From contig CANNEP010000024.1 in assembly GCA_947503655.1 (NCBI GenBank), positions 1-37,687 of the forward strand: a stretch of 37,687 bases of DNA, read 5' to 3'. The DNA is from an uncultured Microbacterium sp. Lineage in GTDB: Bacteria; Actinomycetota; Actinomycetes; Actinomycetales; Microbacteriaceae. Shown in pieces: positions 24,819 through 32,386 of this stretch. Each line of letters starts with the position of its first letter. Position 1 is the first letter of the stretch. The position numbers and the translations under genes were made by a program. The notes beneath the pieces were generated by a model that saw only the letters and a program-made list of their open reading frames with translations, ran no database searches and had not been told where the DNA came from.

Positions 24819-26412
24819 CATCGGGCGCGCAAGCGCGTTCATCGCGGCGGGCACCCTGGTTTCACGCCTCACGGGTCTCGTCCGCACCATGGTGCTGGTC
24901 ACGGCCATCGGTGTCTTTGCGGTTGGCGACGCGTTCAACACCGCCAACGGACTGCCCAACGCGATCTACGCGCTCGTCTCAGCCGGCCTGCTGACGGCCA
25001 TTGTGGTTCCGCAGGTTGTGAAGGCCGCGCGGAACGCAGACGGTGGTTCCGCGTTCATCTCCAAACTCTTCACGATCGGCGTCGTGGGCCTGTTTGCGAT
25101 CACGGTGCTCGCGATGGTCGCGGTGCCGTGGCTCGTGGAACTGTATTCGCCACAGTTCTCGGCCCCGCAGAAGGCGCTCGCCGTCGCACTCGGGTACTGG
25201 TGCGTGCCGCAGCTGTTCTTCTACGGCGTGTTCGCGCTCATCGGCGAGACGCTCAACGCCCGCAACGTTTTTGGGCCGTACGCGTGGGCGCCGGTCGTCA
25301 ACAACATCGTGTCGACCGCTGGCTTCGCGCTCATCATCTGGTTGTACGGCGGCAACCTCACCGTTATCGAAGACTGGACTCCCGACCGCATTGCGCTGCT
25401 CGGCGGTTCTGCCACCCTCGGCATCGCGGTGCAGTTCTTCGTGCTGATGCTGTTCTGGAAGCGCGCGACGTTGCGCGTGCGACCAGATTTCCAGTGGCGA
25501 GGCGTGGGTCTCGGCGAAATCGTCAAGATGGCCGGGTGGACGTTCTTGATGGTCATGGTCGGAACCATCGGTGGTGTCGTGCAGAGCCAGGTGGTTTCTG
25601 ACGCGTCGGGGGAGTACCCCGCGGGGCTCGTGATGAGCAATGCGTGGCTCGTCTATATGGTTCCGTATTCGGTCATCGTGCTGTCGATCGGTACCCCGTT
25701 CTTCACACGCATGAGCGAGTTCGGCAGTGCCGGAAAGACGCACGAGCTGCGCGAAACGATCGACACATCGATTCGAACGCTCGGGTTCTTCATCGTCATC
25801 GCAACGGCCGTGCTCGCTGCGGGTGCTGTGCCCGCGTCGCGTATCTTCACGAACTCGGGAGATGAGGCGATCCTGTCGGCGCCGGTGCTGCTGGCATATC
25901 TCGTCAACCTCATTCCGGTCGCGATTCTGTTTGTCATTCAGCGCATGTTCTACATCTTGGGTGACACCCGCACGCCGTTCTTCTTCACGCTGCTGCAGGG
26001 TGTGCTGATCGTGGCATCGGCGTATCTTGCGGCTGCGTTCTTGCCGCTCAGCATGCTTGCCGCCGGTGTGGCCCTCGGTCAGTCGGTAGCGACGATCGTG
26101 CAGCTCATTGTGGCGACCGCGCTGTTGCAGCGCCGCTTCGGTTCGCTGAACGCCGGCTCGTGGCTGCGTGGCTACGCGCGCTTCGCAATCGCCGGTGTGG
26201 TTGCCGGTGTTGCGGGTTGGGGCGTCTGGCAACTGTTGGGCGGCAGCTCAAGCTGGCTGCTGGACGGCAAAATTACCGCAATGCTGGGTCTGGGCATCAT
26301 CGGCATCGTCGCCGGCGTTGTCTACATTGGGGTGCTTGCCATCGTGCGCGCCCCCGAACTTTCCGTTGCTACGGACCAAATCAAACGGTTCCGCCGCCGC
26401 TCGGCGGAATAA
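24811..26412 (+). CDS. murJ: Lipid II flippase MurJ
   Basis: Polytopic MviN/MurJ protein of 533 residues that moves lipid II across the membrane. It starts with the typical SAFIAAGTLVSRLTGLVRTM and has about 14 helices, with the family segments SAGLLTAIVVPQVVKAARN, PQLFFYGVFALIGETLNARN and IQRMFYILGDTRTPF. Actinobacterial MurJ often carries a long C-terminal kinase-like extension; this one ends soon after the last helix (DQIKRFRRRSAE), so the extension is absent. A 45-base gap separates it from trxB. Confidence 0.93.
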   Translation: MANIGRASAFIAAGTLVSRLTGLVRTMVLVTAIGVFAVGDAFNTANGLPNAIYALVSAGLLTAIVVPQVVKAARNADGGSAFISKLFTIGVVGLFAITVLAMVAVPWLVELYSPQFSAPQKALAVALGYWCVPQLFFYGVFALIGETLNARNVFGPYAWAPVVNNIVSTAGFALIIWLYGGNLTVIEDWTPDRIALLGGSATLGIAVQFFVLMLFWKRATLRVRPDFQWRGVGLGEIVKMAGWTFLMVMVGTIGGVVQSQVVSDASGEYPAGLVMSNAWLVYMVPYSVIVLSIGTPFFTRMSEFGSAGKTHELRETIDTSIRTLGFFIVIATAVLAAGAVPASRIFTNSGDEAILSAPVLLAYLVNLIPVAILFVIQRMFYILGDTRTPFFFTLLQGVLIVASAYLAAAFLPLSMLAAGVALGQSVATIVQLIVATALLQRRFGSLNAGSWLRGYARFAIAGVVAGVAGWGVWQLLGGSSSWLLDGKITAMLGLGIIGIVAGVVYIGVLAIVRAPELSVATDQIKRFRRRSAE

Positions 26413-26457
26413 ACCGCGGTTACGATGGGTTTACATACCTGAAAGCCAGGAGGAAAA

Positions 26458-27492
26458 GTGCGTCAGGTCACCATTATCGGATCCGGTCCTGCCGGATTGA
26501 CGGCAGCAATCTACACCGCCCGTGCGGGTCTCGAGCCGCTCGTTATCGCGAGCTCGGTTGAGGCCGGAGGTGAGCTCATGAAGACGACGGATGTCGAGAA
26601 CTTCCCGGGCTTCCCCGACGGAATCCAGGGCCCCGAGCTTATGGAGAAGATGCAGGCGCAGGCCGAGAAGTTCGGTGCTGAGGTTGCCTACGCTGACGCT
26701 GTCGAGCTTGACCTCGAAGGCCCCGTGAAGAAGATCACGCTGGGCGACGGCAAGGTTATCGAGTCACAGACCGTGATCTACGCGACCGGTTCTGCCTACC
26801 GCAAGCTGGGTCTGCCGGGCGAAGAGCGCCTGTCAGGCTTCGGTGTTTCGTGGTGCGCAACGTGCGACGGCTTCTTCTTCCGCGACCGCGTTATCGCCGT
26901 CGTCGGTGGTGGCGACTCGGCAATGGAAGAGGCAACGTTCCTCACACGCTTCGCGTCGAAGGTTTACGTCATTCACCGCAAAGACACCCTGCGCGCCTCC
27001 AAGATCATGCAGGAACGCGCCATGGCGAACGAGAAGATCGAGTTCGTGTGGAACACCGAGGTCGTCGACGTCGTCGGTGACGGCGCTGTCAGCTCGCTGC
27101 GGCTGCGCAACACCGTCGATGGTTCCGACAGCACGCTCGACGTACAGGGCCTGTTCATCGCGATCGGCAACGACCCGCGCACGCATCTCGTACACGGCAA
27201 GGTCGATCTGACTGCTGACGGAACCATTTGGGTCGACGGCCGCTCGTCGAAGACCACGGTTCCGGGCGTTTTCGCGGCCGGTGACGTGCTCGACCCGACC
27301 TACCGCCAGGCTGTTACGGCTGCCGGCTCGGGCACCGTGGCCGCCCTGGATGCCGAGCACTACCTCGCAGCCCTGGCCGACGGTTCCGCCGCCGTCGAAG
27401 AGGCAGCCGCGGTCTCAGGAACATTCGCCGGCCCGCCGGCGTTACAGACGATGAGGGCGTTCGCGCTCAATCAACAGAAAGAAGAATCATGA
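26458..27492 (+). CDS. trxB: Thioredoxin-disulfide reductase
   Basis: FAD enzyme of 344 residues that reduces thioredoxin with NADPH. FAD motif GSGPAGLTAAIYTARAGL at the N terminus, redox-active CATCDG, NADPH motif VVGGGDSAMEEA and the C-terminal FAD motif GDVLDPTYRQAVTAAGSG are all present. The start is the GTG at 26458, five bases after AGGAGG. It overlaps trxA by an ATGA, so enzyme and substrate are made together. The C-terminal tail of about 40 residues is longer than in E. coli TrxB and lacks obvious motifs. Confidence 0.96.
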   Translation: MRQVTIIGSGPAGLTAAIYTARAGLEPLVIASSVEAGGELMKTTDVENFPGFPDGIQGPELMEKMQAQAEKFGAEVAYADAVELDLEGPVKKITLGDGKVIESQTVIYATGSAYRKLGLPGEERLSGFGVSWCATCDGFFFRDRVIAVVGGGDSAMEEATFLTRFASKVYVIHRKDTLRASKIMQERAMANEKIEFVWNTEVVDVVGDGAVSSLRLRNTVDGSDSTLDVQGLFIAIGNDPRTHLVHGKVDLTADGTIWVDGRSSKTTVPGVFAAGDVLDPTYRQAVTAAGSGTVAALDAEHYLAALADGSAAVEEAAAVSGTFAGPPALQTMRAFALNQQKEES

Positions 27493-27812
27493 CGGCACAA
27501 GCAACGAGTTCTGCAACGTGGGACGCCGACGTTCTGCAGGCTGAGGGTCCGGTTCTGGTCGACTTCTGGGCTGAATGGTGCGGTCCGTGCCGCGCAGTTT
27601 CGCCAATTCTCGACGAGATTGCGGCTGAGCACGCTGGCAAGATCACCATCATCAAGCTCAACGTTGATGAGAACCCCGACCTGGCGATGAAGTACCAGAT
27701 CACGTCGATCCCGGCGATGAAGGTCTTCAACAAGGGTGAGGTCGAGACCACGATCATCGGCGCCAAGCCCAAGGTCGCGCTCGAGGCTGACCTCGCGAAG
27801 TACCTCGGATAA
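27489..27812 (+). CDS. trxA: Thioredoxin
   Basis: A 107-residue thioredoxin with the active site WAEWCGPCRAV, the cis-proline segment TSIPAMKVF and a C-terminal GAKPKVALEADLAKYLG. The length is normal. It is translationally coupled to trxB and followed by the strongest terminator in the window, so trxBA ends the plus-strand unit. Confidence 0.97.
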   Translation: MTAQATSSATWDADVLQAEGPVLVDFWAEWCGPCRAVSPILDEIAAEHAGKITIIKLNVDENPDLAMKYQITSIPAMKVFNKGEVETTIIGAKPKVALEADLAKYLG

Positions 27813-27838
27813 TCTCCCGTCACGTTTTTGACGTAAAG

Positions 27839-27879
27839 GGGGCTTCGGAACCATCACCTGGTTCCGAAGCCCCTTTTTT
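27839..27879 (+). terminator. Rho-independent terminator of trxBA built from an inverted octamer pair
   Basis: A perfect 15-pair stem (GGGGCTTCGGAACCA against TGGTTCCGAAGCCCC), five-base loop and six T. The inner eight pairs are CGGAACCA/TGGTTCCG, the octamer that is strongly over-represented across the window. Confidence 0.95.
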
Positions 27880-27882
27880 CGT

Positions 27883-27910
27883 CGCTGAGCGAGCGCCAGC
27901 GAGACGAAAC
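27883..27910 (-). repeat. Dispersed repeat, copy B
   Basis: On the minus strand it reads GTTTCGTCTCGCTGGCGCTC then GCTCAGCG, matching copy A at 2254 except for a small change after CTCGCT. It lies between the trxA terminator and a parS site. Confidence 0.55.
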
Positions 27911-27931
27911 GCCCCGATGCGTACGGGGGAG

Positions 27932-27947
27932 TGTTTCACGTGAAACG
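27932..27947. other. parS site 1
   Basis: TGTTTCACGTGAAACG, 15 of 16 matches to the consensus TGTTTCACGTGAAACA. It lies between the trxA terminator and the gene at 27953. Confidence 0.92.
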
Positions 27948-27952
27948 TCGCG

Positions 27953-28306
27953 TTATGCGGTGCCTGGGTTCCCTGTGGGGTCGCTGGTGACCGCATCCCA
28001 GGCTCGGTGGGTGTTTGTATGCCCGAGGAGCTTCCAGACCGTCGTAGTGAGTTCTGGGTACTCCAGGGCGATCTGGCGGAGTACGCGATAGTTGCGCACG
28101 TCGTTAGGACGGAGTCCGCCGTTCGATTCAATGTTCTCGGCACGCAGCGAGTAGACGACGAGTTCGTCGACAGTGGGGAGTTCTTCCATGAACTCCCACG
28201 GGTCTTCGCCGTGGCGAAGACGTTCGTGAATGAGCACGGCGCGCTCGTCTGCTGCTTCTGCTCGAAGCAGTTCTAGACTCGCGCGCCGTGGAATGCCCTC
28301 GGTCAC
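27953..28306 (-). CDS. Conserved-looking hypothetical protein downstream of parB
   Basis: A 117-residue, mostly helical, soluble acidic protein with no signal peptide or membrane segment. It contains EDPWEFMEELPTVDELVVYS and LRPNDVRNYRVLRQIALEYP. I do not recognise a named family. It starts with GTG 18 bases after the parB stop and is probably the last gene of the parAB operon. A plausible role in chromosome partition or cell cycle is only suggested by position. Confidence 0.6.
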   Translation of the reverse strand: MTEGIPRRASLELLRAEAADERAVLIHERLRHGEDPWEFMEELPTVDELVVYSLRAENIESNGGLRPNDVRNYRVLRQIALEYPELTTTVWKLLGHTNTHRAWDAVTSDPTGNPGTA

Positions 28307-28324
28307 ACTGATGCCGTTCTCGGG

Positions 28325-29302
28325 CTAGCGGGAACCAAATTCGGCCTCGCCCAGCTCGGACAGGATGCGATTCAGGTCTTGAATACTCGCGAATTCAATG
28401 TTGACCTGGCCTTTTCGTGCACCCAACTGCACCTTGACGCGCGTGTTGAGGCGGTCGCCGAGGCGGGTGGCCACGTCGTCGAGGTAGGCACGGCGGGCGC
28501 CGGCGCTCGGCTTCGACTTGGAACCAGCGGGAGTGCCGATCGTCTTCGCTGCGGCTTCAGCGGCGCGCACCGAGAGATCTTCGTTCACGATCTTGTCGGC
28601 AAGCTTCGTCATGCCCTCGAGGCCCTCAACCGAGAGAATGGCACGAGCGTGACCTGCGGAGAGTACTCCTGCGGCTACGCGCTGCTGAACGGCAACGGGG
28701 AGCTTGAGGAGGCGCAGGGTGTTGCTGATCTGCGGGCGCGAGCGGCCGATCTGCGTCGCGAGCTCTTCGTGCGTGATCCCGAAGTCGTCGAGGAGCTGCT
28801 GGTAGGCCGAGGCCTCTTCCAGCGGGTTCAGCTGCGAACGGTGCAAGTTCTCGAGAAGGGCGTCGCGGAGGAGGTTTTCGTCGCTGGTCTCGCGGACGAT
28901 CGCGGGGATCTTCGACAGGCCAGCCTCGCGCGATGCGCGGGTACGGCGCTCACCCATGATGAGCTCGTACGTGCCGTCTTCGAGCGTGCGCACGACGACG
29001 GGCTGCATGACACCGAACTCCTTGACGGAGTGCACGAGCTCAGCGAGGTCTTCGGGGTCAAAAACCGTGCGCGGCTGGCGCGGGTTCGGAACGATGTCGT
29101 TCGGGTCGATCTCAATGAGACGGAGGCCCGGAATACTGAGGAGGTCTTCCTCAGTCTCCGGCTGAGCCTTCTTCTTCGTAGCGGGGGAGTCCTTTGCTAC
29201 CGGCGCACCGGGGAAGAACACGTCGACCGGACGCGCCTCTGACGCGTCAGACGTCGGAATAAGTGCTCCTATTCCCCGACCCAGTCCCGTTCGCTTAGCC
29301 AT
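28325..29302 (-). CDS. parB: Chromosome partitioning protein ParB
   Basis: CTP-dependent DNA clamp that loads at parS and spreads, 325 residues. It starts with the basic [13 protein letters not shown] found in chromosomal ParB, which interacts with ParA. The CTP-binding motifs are GERRTRAS and [14 protein letters not shown], the parS-reading helix-turn-helix is [20 protein letters not shown], and the C-terminal dimerisation region ends [14 protein letters not shown]. Its ATG shares a base with the parA stop. Eight parS-like sites surround the operon. Confidence 0.96.
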   Translation of the reverse strand: MAKRTGLGRGIGALIPTSDASEARPVDVFFPGAPVAKDSPATKKKAQPETEEDLLSIPGLRLIEIDPNDIVPNPRQPRTVFDPEDLAELVHSVKEFGVMQPVVVRTLEDGTYELIMGERRTRASREAGLSKIPAIVRETSDENLLRDALLENLHRSQLNPLEEASAYQQLLDDFGITHEELATQIGRSRPQISNTLRLLKLPVAVQQRVAAGVLSAGHARAILSVEGLEGMTKLADKIVNEDLSVRAAEAAAKTIGTPAGSKSKPSAGARRAYLDDVATRLGDRLNTRVKVQLGARKGQVNIEFASIQDLNRILSELGEAEFGSR

Positions 29303-30234
29303 TAGGCCTGACCTTCCCCTTCGCGTGCGCTGTTACGCACGATTTCTACTGCTGCCTCACGATAGGCGATCGCGCCTGCCGACTGAGGATCATATGAAAC
29401 GACCGTCTGACCGAAGCTGGGAGCCTCGGACACGCGGACGGAACGCGGAATGACGGTTTTGAGAACCTGTTCCGCAAAGTGTGAGCGTACCTCTTCGGCC
29501 ACCTGCTGCGCGAGTCGAGTGCGACCGTCGTACATCGTGAGCAGAATCGTTGAGACGTGCAGGCGGGGGTTGAGGTGCTTCTGGATCATCTGCACACTTC
29601 CCAGGAGCTGGCTCAGACCCTCCAGCGCGTAGTACTCGCACTGGATCGGGATAAAGACCTCGTCAGCGGCCGTGAAGGCGTTGATCGTGAGGAGACCGAG
29701 CGACGGCGGGCAGTCGATGATGATGAAGTGCGGCTTCTCGTCGACAGATTCGAGGTACTCTTCCATCGCGGTGCGCAAGCGGTGTTCGCGTGCGACCTGA
29801 GAGACGAGCTCAATCTCGGCGCCAGCAAGGTGAATTGTGCTGGGAGCACAGAACAGGTTCTCAGACTCTGGGCTCGGTTGAATGACCTCAGCGAGCGGGA
29901 ATTCGTCGATGAGAACGTCATAAACACTGGGCACATCAGCCGTGTGGGGCACACCCAGCGCCGTAGAAGCATTGCCCTGCGGGTCAAGGTCAATAACCAG
30001 TACCCGAGCGCCAATGCTCGCGAGGGCTGCCGCAACGTTTACCGCCGACGTCGTCTTGCCAACGCCACCCTTTTGGTTTGAAACCGTCAGGATACGCGTA
30101 CTCGTCGGGAGATCGACGTCCGCACTCTCCAGAACACGACGACGAGCACTGAGATCAGCGAGCTCGCGCGCCAACGGGGTGTCATCACCAAACATTGTGG
30201 TGTCGTCAGCGGGGGACTGTTTCACGTGAAACAC
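29302..30234 (-). CDS. parA: Chromosome partitioning ATPase ParA
   Basis: Deviant-Walker ATPase of 310 residues that moves the origin region together with ParB. Walker A' is [15 protein letters not shown], Walker A'' DLDPQGNAS and Walker [12 protein letters not shown]. The annotated start is the GTG at 30234, and the first codons (MFHVKQ) are formed by a perfect parS. AAAGGAG ends only one base before that GTG, so the in-frame GTG at 30225 (codon 4), ten bases downstream, may be the true start. Either way ParB binding at this parS would cover the ribosome site and start region, giving a route to autoregulation. Confidence 0.95.
   Translation of the reverse strand: MFHVKQSPADDTTMFGDDTPLARELADLSARRRVLESADVDLPTSTRILTVSNQKGGVGKTTSAVNVAAALASIGARVLVIDLDPQGNASTALGVPHTADVPSVYDVLIDEFPLAEVIQPSPESENLFCAPSTIHLAGAEIELVSQVAREHRLRTAMEEYLESVDEKPHFIIIDCPPSLGLLTINAFTAADEVFIPIQCEYYALEGLSQLLGSVQMIQKHLNPRLHVSTILLTMYDGRTRLAQQVAEEVRSHFAEQVLKTVIPRSVRVSEAPSFGQTVVSYDPQSAGAIAYREAAVEIVRNSAREGEGQA
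30218..30233. other. parS site 2, inside the parA start
   Basis: Perfect TGTTTCACGTGAAACA. It encodes the first residues of the longest ParA frame. Confidence 0.96.
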
Positions 30235-30370
30235 ACTCCTTTACGCGCGAAGACCAGCTTTTCTACTCTAGGCGATACCGGCGACACTCGCGTCGGCGTG
30301 TTGGCCCGAGTTGGGGAATCGGATAGGTGAACGAACGACTGTTGCAGCCCATTAGGCCGGGGACTTCCTC

Positions 30371-30467
30371 CGCTCATTGAGCGAGCGTAGGGACAAGAAA
30401 CGCGGCGACTGCTCCGAACAGCCGCTCCCCGCCCGTTGGACGAGGACGCGCAGCGCGCGAGACGAAT
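30371..30467 (-). repeat. Dispersed composite repeat, copies C and D
   Basis: 30371-30402 read on the minus strand gives a diverged version of the 2254 unit (GTTTCTTGTCCCTACGCTCG then CTCAATGAGCG). 30429-30467 gives the second unit (TCGTCTCGCGCGCTGCGCGT then CCTCGTCCAACGGGCGG), which recurs at 31356-31396. Confidence 0.55.
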
Positions 30468-30503
30468 CGAATTGACCGCATTGGAATGTCCAGCGTATGC
30501 CTT

Positions 30504-30519
30504 CGTTTCACGTGAAACA
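30504..30519. other. parS site 3
   Basis: CGTTTCACGTGAAACA, 15 of 16. It lies just downstream of the small membrane protein gene. Confidence 0.92.
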
Positions 30520-30532
30520 TAGACGTCTGAAG

Positions 30533-30841
30533 CTAGATCGGTTGGTCGGTGGGGTACTCGAGCGAGTCCGGGCTCGTTGAAGGAAGGGTTGTGGGGGAGG
30601 TCGCCTCGAAACGTGCTCGCTCTTGCTTCGCGTCCAGGTAACGTTGCCGAACTACTTTTCCCGTGCGGCGGCACTCTGCAAGCTTTCCCAACCGCACATA
30701 GACAGCGAAGGCGATCACTGTGAAGCCAGCGAAGACTCCGAACGTCACGAGAAAGGGTTCCGCGCCCGGTACTTCGAGCAGTAGGTAGAGAACGGTGGCA
30801 ACAACAAAGATACTGATTGTTGAGATGACAATCTTCTTCAC
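30533..30841 (-). CDS. Small membrane protein of unknown function
   Basis: A 102-residue protein with two transmembrane helices (KKIVISTISIFVVATVLYLL and FLVTFGVFAGFTVIAFAVYV), then a basic stretch (RLGKLAECRRTGKVVRQRYL) and a Ser/Thr/Pro-rich tail. I do not recognise a family. It sits between parS sites 3 and 4, downstream of a decayed membrane-protein gene in the same direction, and may be the surviving member of that pair. Confidence 0.6.
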   Translation of the reverse strand: MKKIVISTISIFVVATVLYLLLEVPGAEPFLVTFGVFAGFTVIAFAVYVRLGKLAECRRTGKVVRQRYLDAKQERARFEATSPTTLPSTSPDSLEYPTDQPI

Positions 30842-30865
30842 TCTGACACCATTCTCAATCCGTTC

Positions 30866-30881
30866 TGTTTCACGTGAAACA
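30866..30881. other. parS site 4
   Basis: Perfect TGTTTCACGTGAAACA between the decayed gene and the small membrane protein. Confidence 0.96.
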
Positions 30882-30886
30882 CCAGC

Positions 30887-31181
30887 TCAGTCCTCGTCGT
30901 GTTCTTGAGCGGATGACGGAGAACTATCTGTCGAGCCCTTGGGGAAGGAGTTGTACCACTCGCGCTTGCGAAGTGGAAACTTTTCCGACTGTGTGTGATC
31001 TTCGTTGGCACATCGGTAAATATCCGAACAATGCTGCGGGCGGCAAACCACACCGGAATCGCGAAGATGACCCCACCCACAAACCCTGACGGTATTCCTT
31101 CCGTGCTGAGGGCGAGTACAACACAACAGCCACCACTGCTGTTGGTATACCTGTTCGGAGGAGCCAGTACTTCCACTCCAT
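30887..31181 (-). pseudogene. Small membrane protein gene broken by two frameshifts
   Basis: Three minus-strand frames join into one plausible protein. The first, from the ATG at 31181, gives MEWKYWLLRTGIPTAVVAVV and LYSPSARKE. The second gives EGIPSGFVGGVIFAIPVWFA, ARSIVRIFTDVP and TKITHS. The third gives EKFPLRKREWYNSFPKGSTD and ends at a TGA at 30887-30889. Each piece is membrane- or protein-like only in its own frame. The shifts lie near 31095-31110 and 30990-31010. A sequencing artefact cannot be excluded but two in one small gene is unlikely. Confidence 0.55.
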
Positions 31182-31206
31182 TTTGCCGCTCGGCGGGTTC
31201 CATCGA

Positions 31207-31222
31207 TGTTTCACGTGAAACG
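31207..31222. other. parS site 5
   Basis: TGTTTCACGTGAAACG, 15 of 16. Confidence 0.92.
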
Positions 31223-31291
31223 TCCCCTCATTTCCCATAACACCACCCCCAGCGCTGCCACAGGCACTTCCCACACCGACCCGCGCGACCA

Positions 31292-31307
31292 TGTTTCATG
31301 TGAAACC
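31292..31307. other. parS site 6, variant
   Basis: TGTTTCATGTGAAACC, 14 of 16. The central C-to-T change breaks the palindrome, so binding is probably weaker. Confidence 0.75.
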
Positions 31308-31355
31308 TCACCAGGTCGTCAAGCTGGAACCCAAAGGCATCGGCACTGTCGGTGC

Positions 31356-31396
31356 GTTTCGTCTCGGTCGCTATCGCGTCCTCGTTCAACGGGCGG
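31356..31396 (+). repeat. Dispersed repeat, copy E
   Basis: GTTTCGTCTCGGTCGCTATC then GCGTCCTCGTTCAACGGGCGG closely matches the unit at 30429-30467 on the opposite strand. Confidence 0.55.
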
Positions 31397-31698
31397 AACT
31401 AGGCGGAACGCACTCGCGCTCTCACGCGGTAATTGACCTTCACCACGCGGAACTTCACTGGTTGTACTCGTTGCCGAAGGTAACGGTGCTGCCCCTCTAC
31501 ACCCGCCGTCTCGGGAAGGCACCCCGTGCAAGAAGGAGTGGTGGATGGCGGAGGGAATATTGGTGGGTCTGGCAGGCCGACCCGCAGGGACGGCCCGGAG
31601 ATATTCCCGGAGCTATCCGCCGCTCCGCCGTCGCAACCCAGCCACTCCAACCCAGCGCTCACAACCTAGCTGCCAGAACCCAGTCGCCACAAAGAAGA

Positions 31699-31728
31699 AG
31701 GCCTCTGTTTCACGTGAAACAGAGGCCT
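31699..31728 (-). terminator. 30-bp perfect palindrome: parS embedded in the rsmG terminator
   Basis: The outer arms AGGCCTC/GAGGCCT extend a parS core into a 15-pair hairpin with no loop spacer. Read on the minus strand it follows the rsmG stop by 15 bases and is followed by the T-rich TCTTCTTTG, as expected of a terminator for the rpmH-rsmG operon. Confidence 0.65.
31706..31721. other. parS site 7
   Basis: Perfect TGTTTCACGTGAAACA at the centre of the 30-bp palindrome. Confidence 0.95.
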
Positions 31729-31743
31729 AGATCCGAAAGAAGA

Positions 31744-32367
31744 TTACCCGCGAACAACTCCACGGAACACTCGCGTCGATTCGTCGAGGACGCCCTCGCC
31801 GAGTACCGATACCGAGATGTCCGAGATCTTGTACTTGCGGATCACCTTTTCGGCTGCGTCGATCTCGTTTTGCACCGAGGCACCCTTGAGGAAGATGATT
31901 TCACCGCCATCGCGCACCAGGGGAGCGGTGAAGGGGATGAGCGTGCGCAAGGCTGACACTGCGCGTGCGGTGACAGCGTCGAGAACGGGGCCTTCGGGCC
32001 ATTCTTCGCCGCGACCACGGAAGACGGTGACGTTCGACAGCTCGAGCGCCTCCACCTGCTCGTTAAGCCAGTTCACGCGGCGCTCCATGGGCTCAATGAG
32101 CACCCATTCCACGTCAGGTCGCGCAATCGCAAGCACCAGGCCGGGGAGGCCGGCACCAGAGCCCACGTCGCCAACGCGGCCCGAGAACAGGGGAGCGGTG
32201 ATTGCGCTGTTCAGAATGTGGCGCGTCCACAGGCGGGGGAGTTCCAGCGGGCCGATCAGGCCGCGCTCTTCACCCTGCTCAGCAAGAGCCTGTGTGAAGG
32301 CGCGAGCCTTGTCGATGTTGTCGCCGAACAGCGTTACTGCTGCTACCGGTTCGAGTTCGAGCGTCAT
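31744..32367 (-). CDS. rsmG: 16S rRNA (guanine-527-N7)-methyltransferase RsmG
   Basis: SAM-dependent methyltransferase of 207 residues acting on 16S rRNA. The SAM loop GDVGSGAGLPGLVLAIARP is preceded by RLWTRHILNS and followed by VTARAVSALRTLIPF and EIIFLKG, all characteristic of GidB/RsmG. Loss of this enzyme gives low-level streptomycin resistance in other bacteria. The ATG at 32367 has no clear ribosome site because a parS (32371-32386) fills the space after jag, so translation may depend on coupling to jag. Confidence 0.94.
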   Translation of the reverse strand: MTLELEPVAAVTLFGDNIDKARAFTQALAEQGEERGLIGPLELPRLWTRHILNSAITAPLFSGRVGDVGSGAGLPGLVLAIARPDVEWVLIEPMERRVNWLNEQVEALELSNVTVFRGRGEEWPEGPVLDAVTARAVSALRTLIPFTAPLVRDGGEIIFLKGASVQNEIDAAEKVIRKYKISDISVSVLGEGVLDESTRVFRGVVRG

Positions 32368-32370
32368 GAA

Positions 32371-32386
32371 TGTTTCACGTGAAACT
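32371..32386. other. parS site 8, between jag and rsmG
   Basis: TGTTTCACGTGAAACT, 15 of 16. It overlaps the jag stop codon and ends three bases from the rsmG start. Confidence 0.92.

Larger units (their letters stand above)
31182..31743. other. Gene-poor region with parS sites
   Basis: About 560 bases with no gene I can support; frames on both strands look like noise. It contains parS sites 5, 6 and 7, a copy of the dispersed repeat at 31356-31396 and the rsmG terminator-like palindrome. Confidence 0.6.

Noticed and set aside
24979..26232. Long antisense open frame (417 codons) across murJ
   Set aside because: It is the shadow of a GC-rich gene. It is highly charged, has no ribosome site or motif, and murJ is certain on the other strand.
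31291..31956. Open frame starting at parS 6 and running into rsmG antisense
   Set aside because: Its first codons are simply parS, the rest is Arg-rich noise, and it overlaps the terminator palindrome and rsmG.
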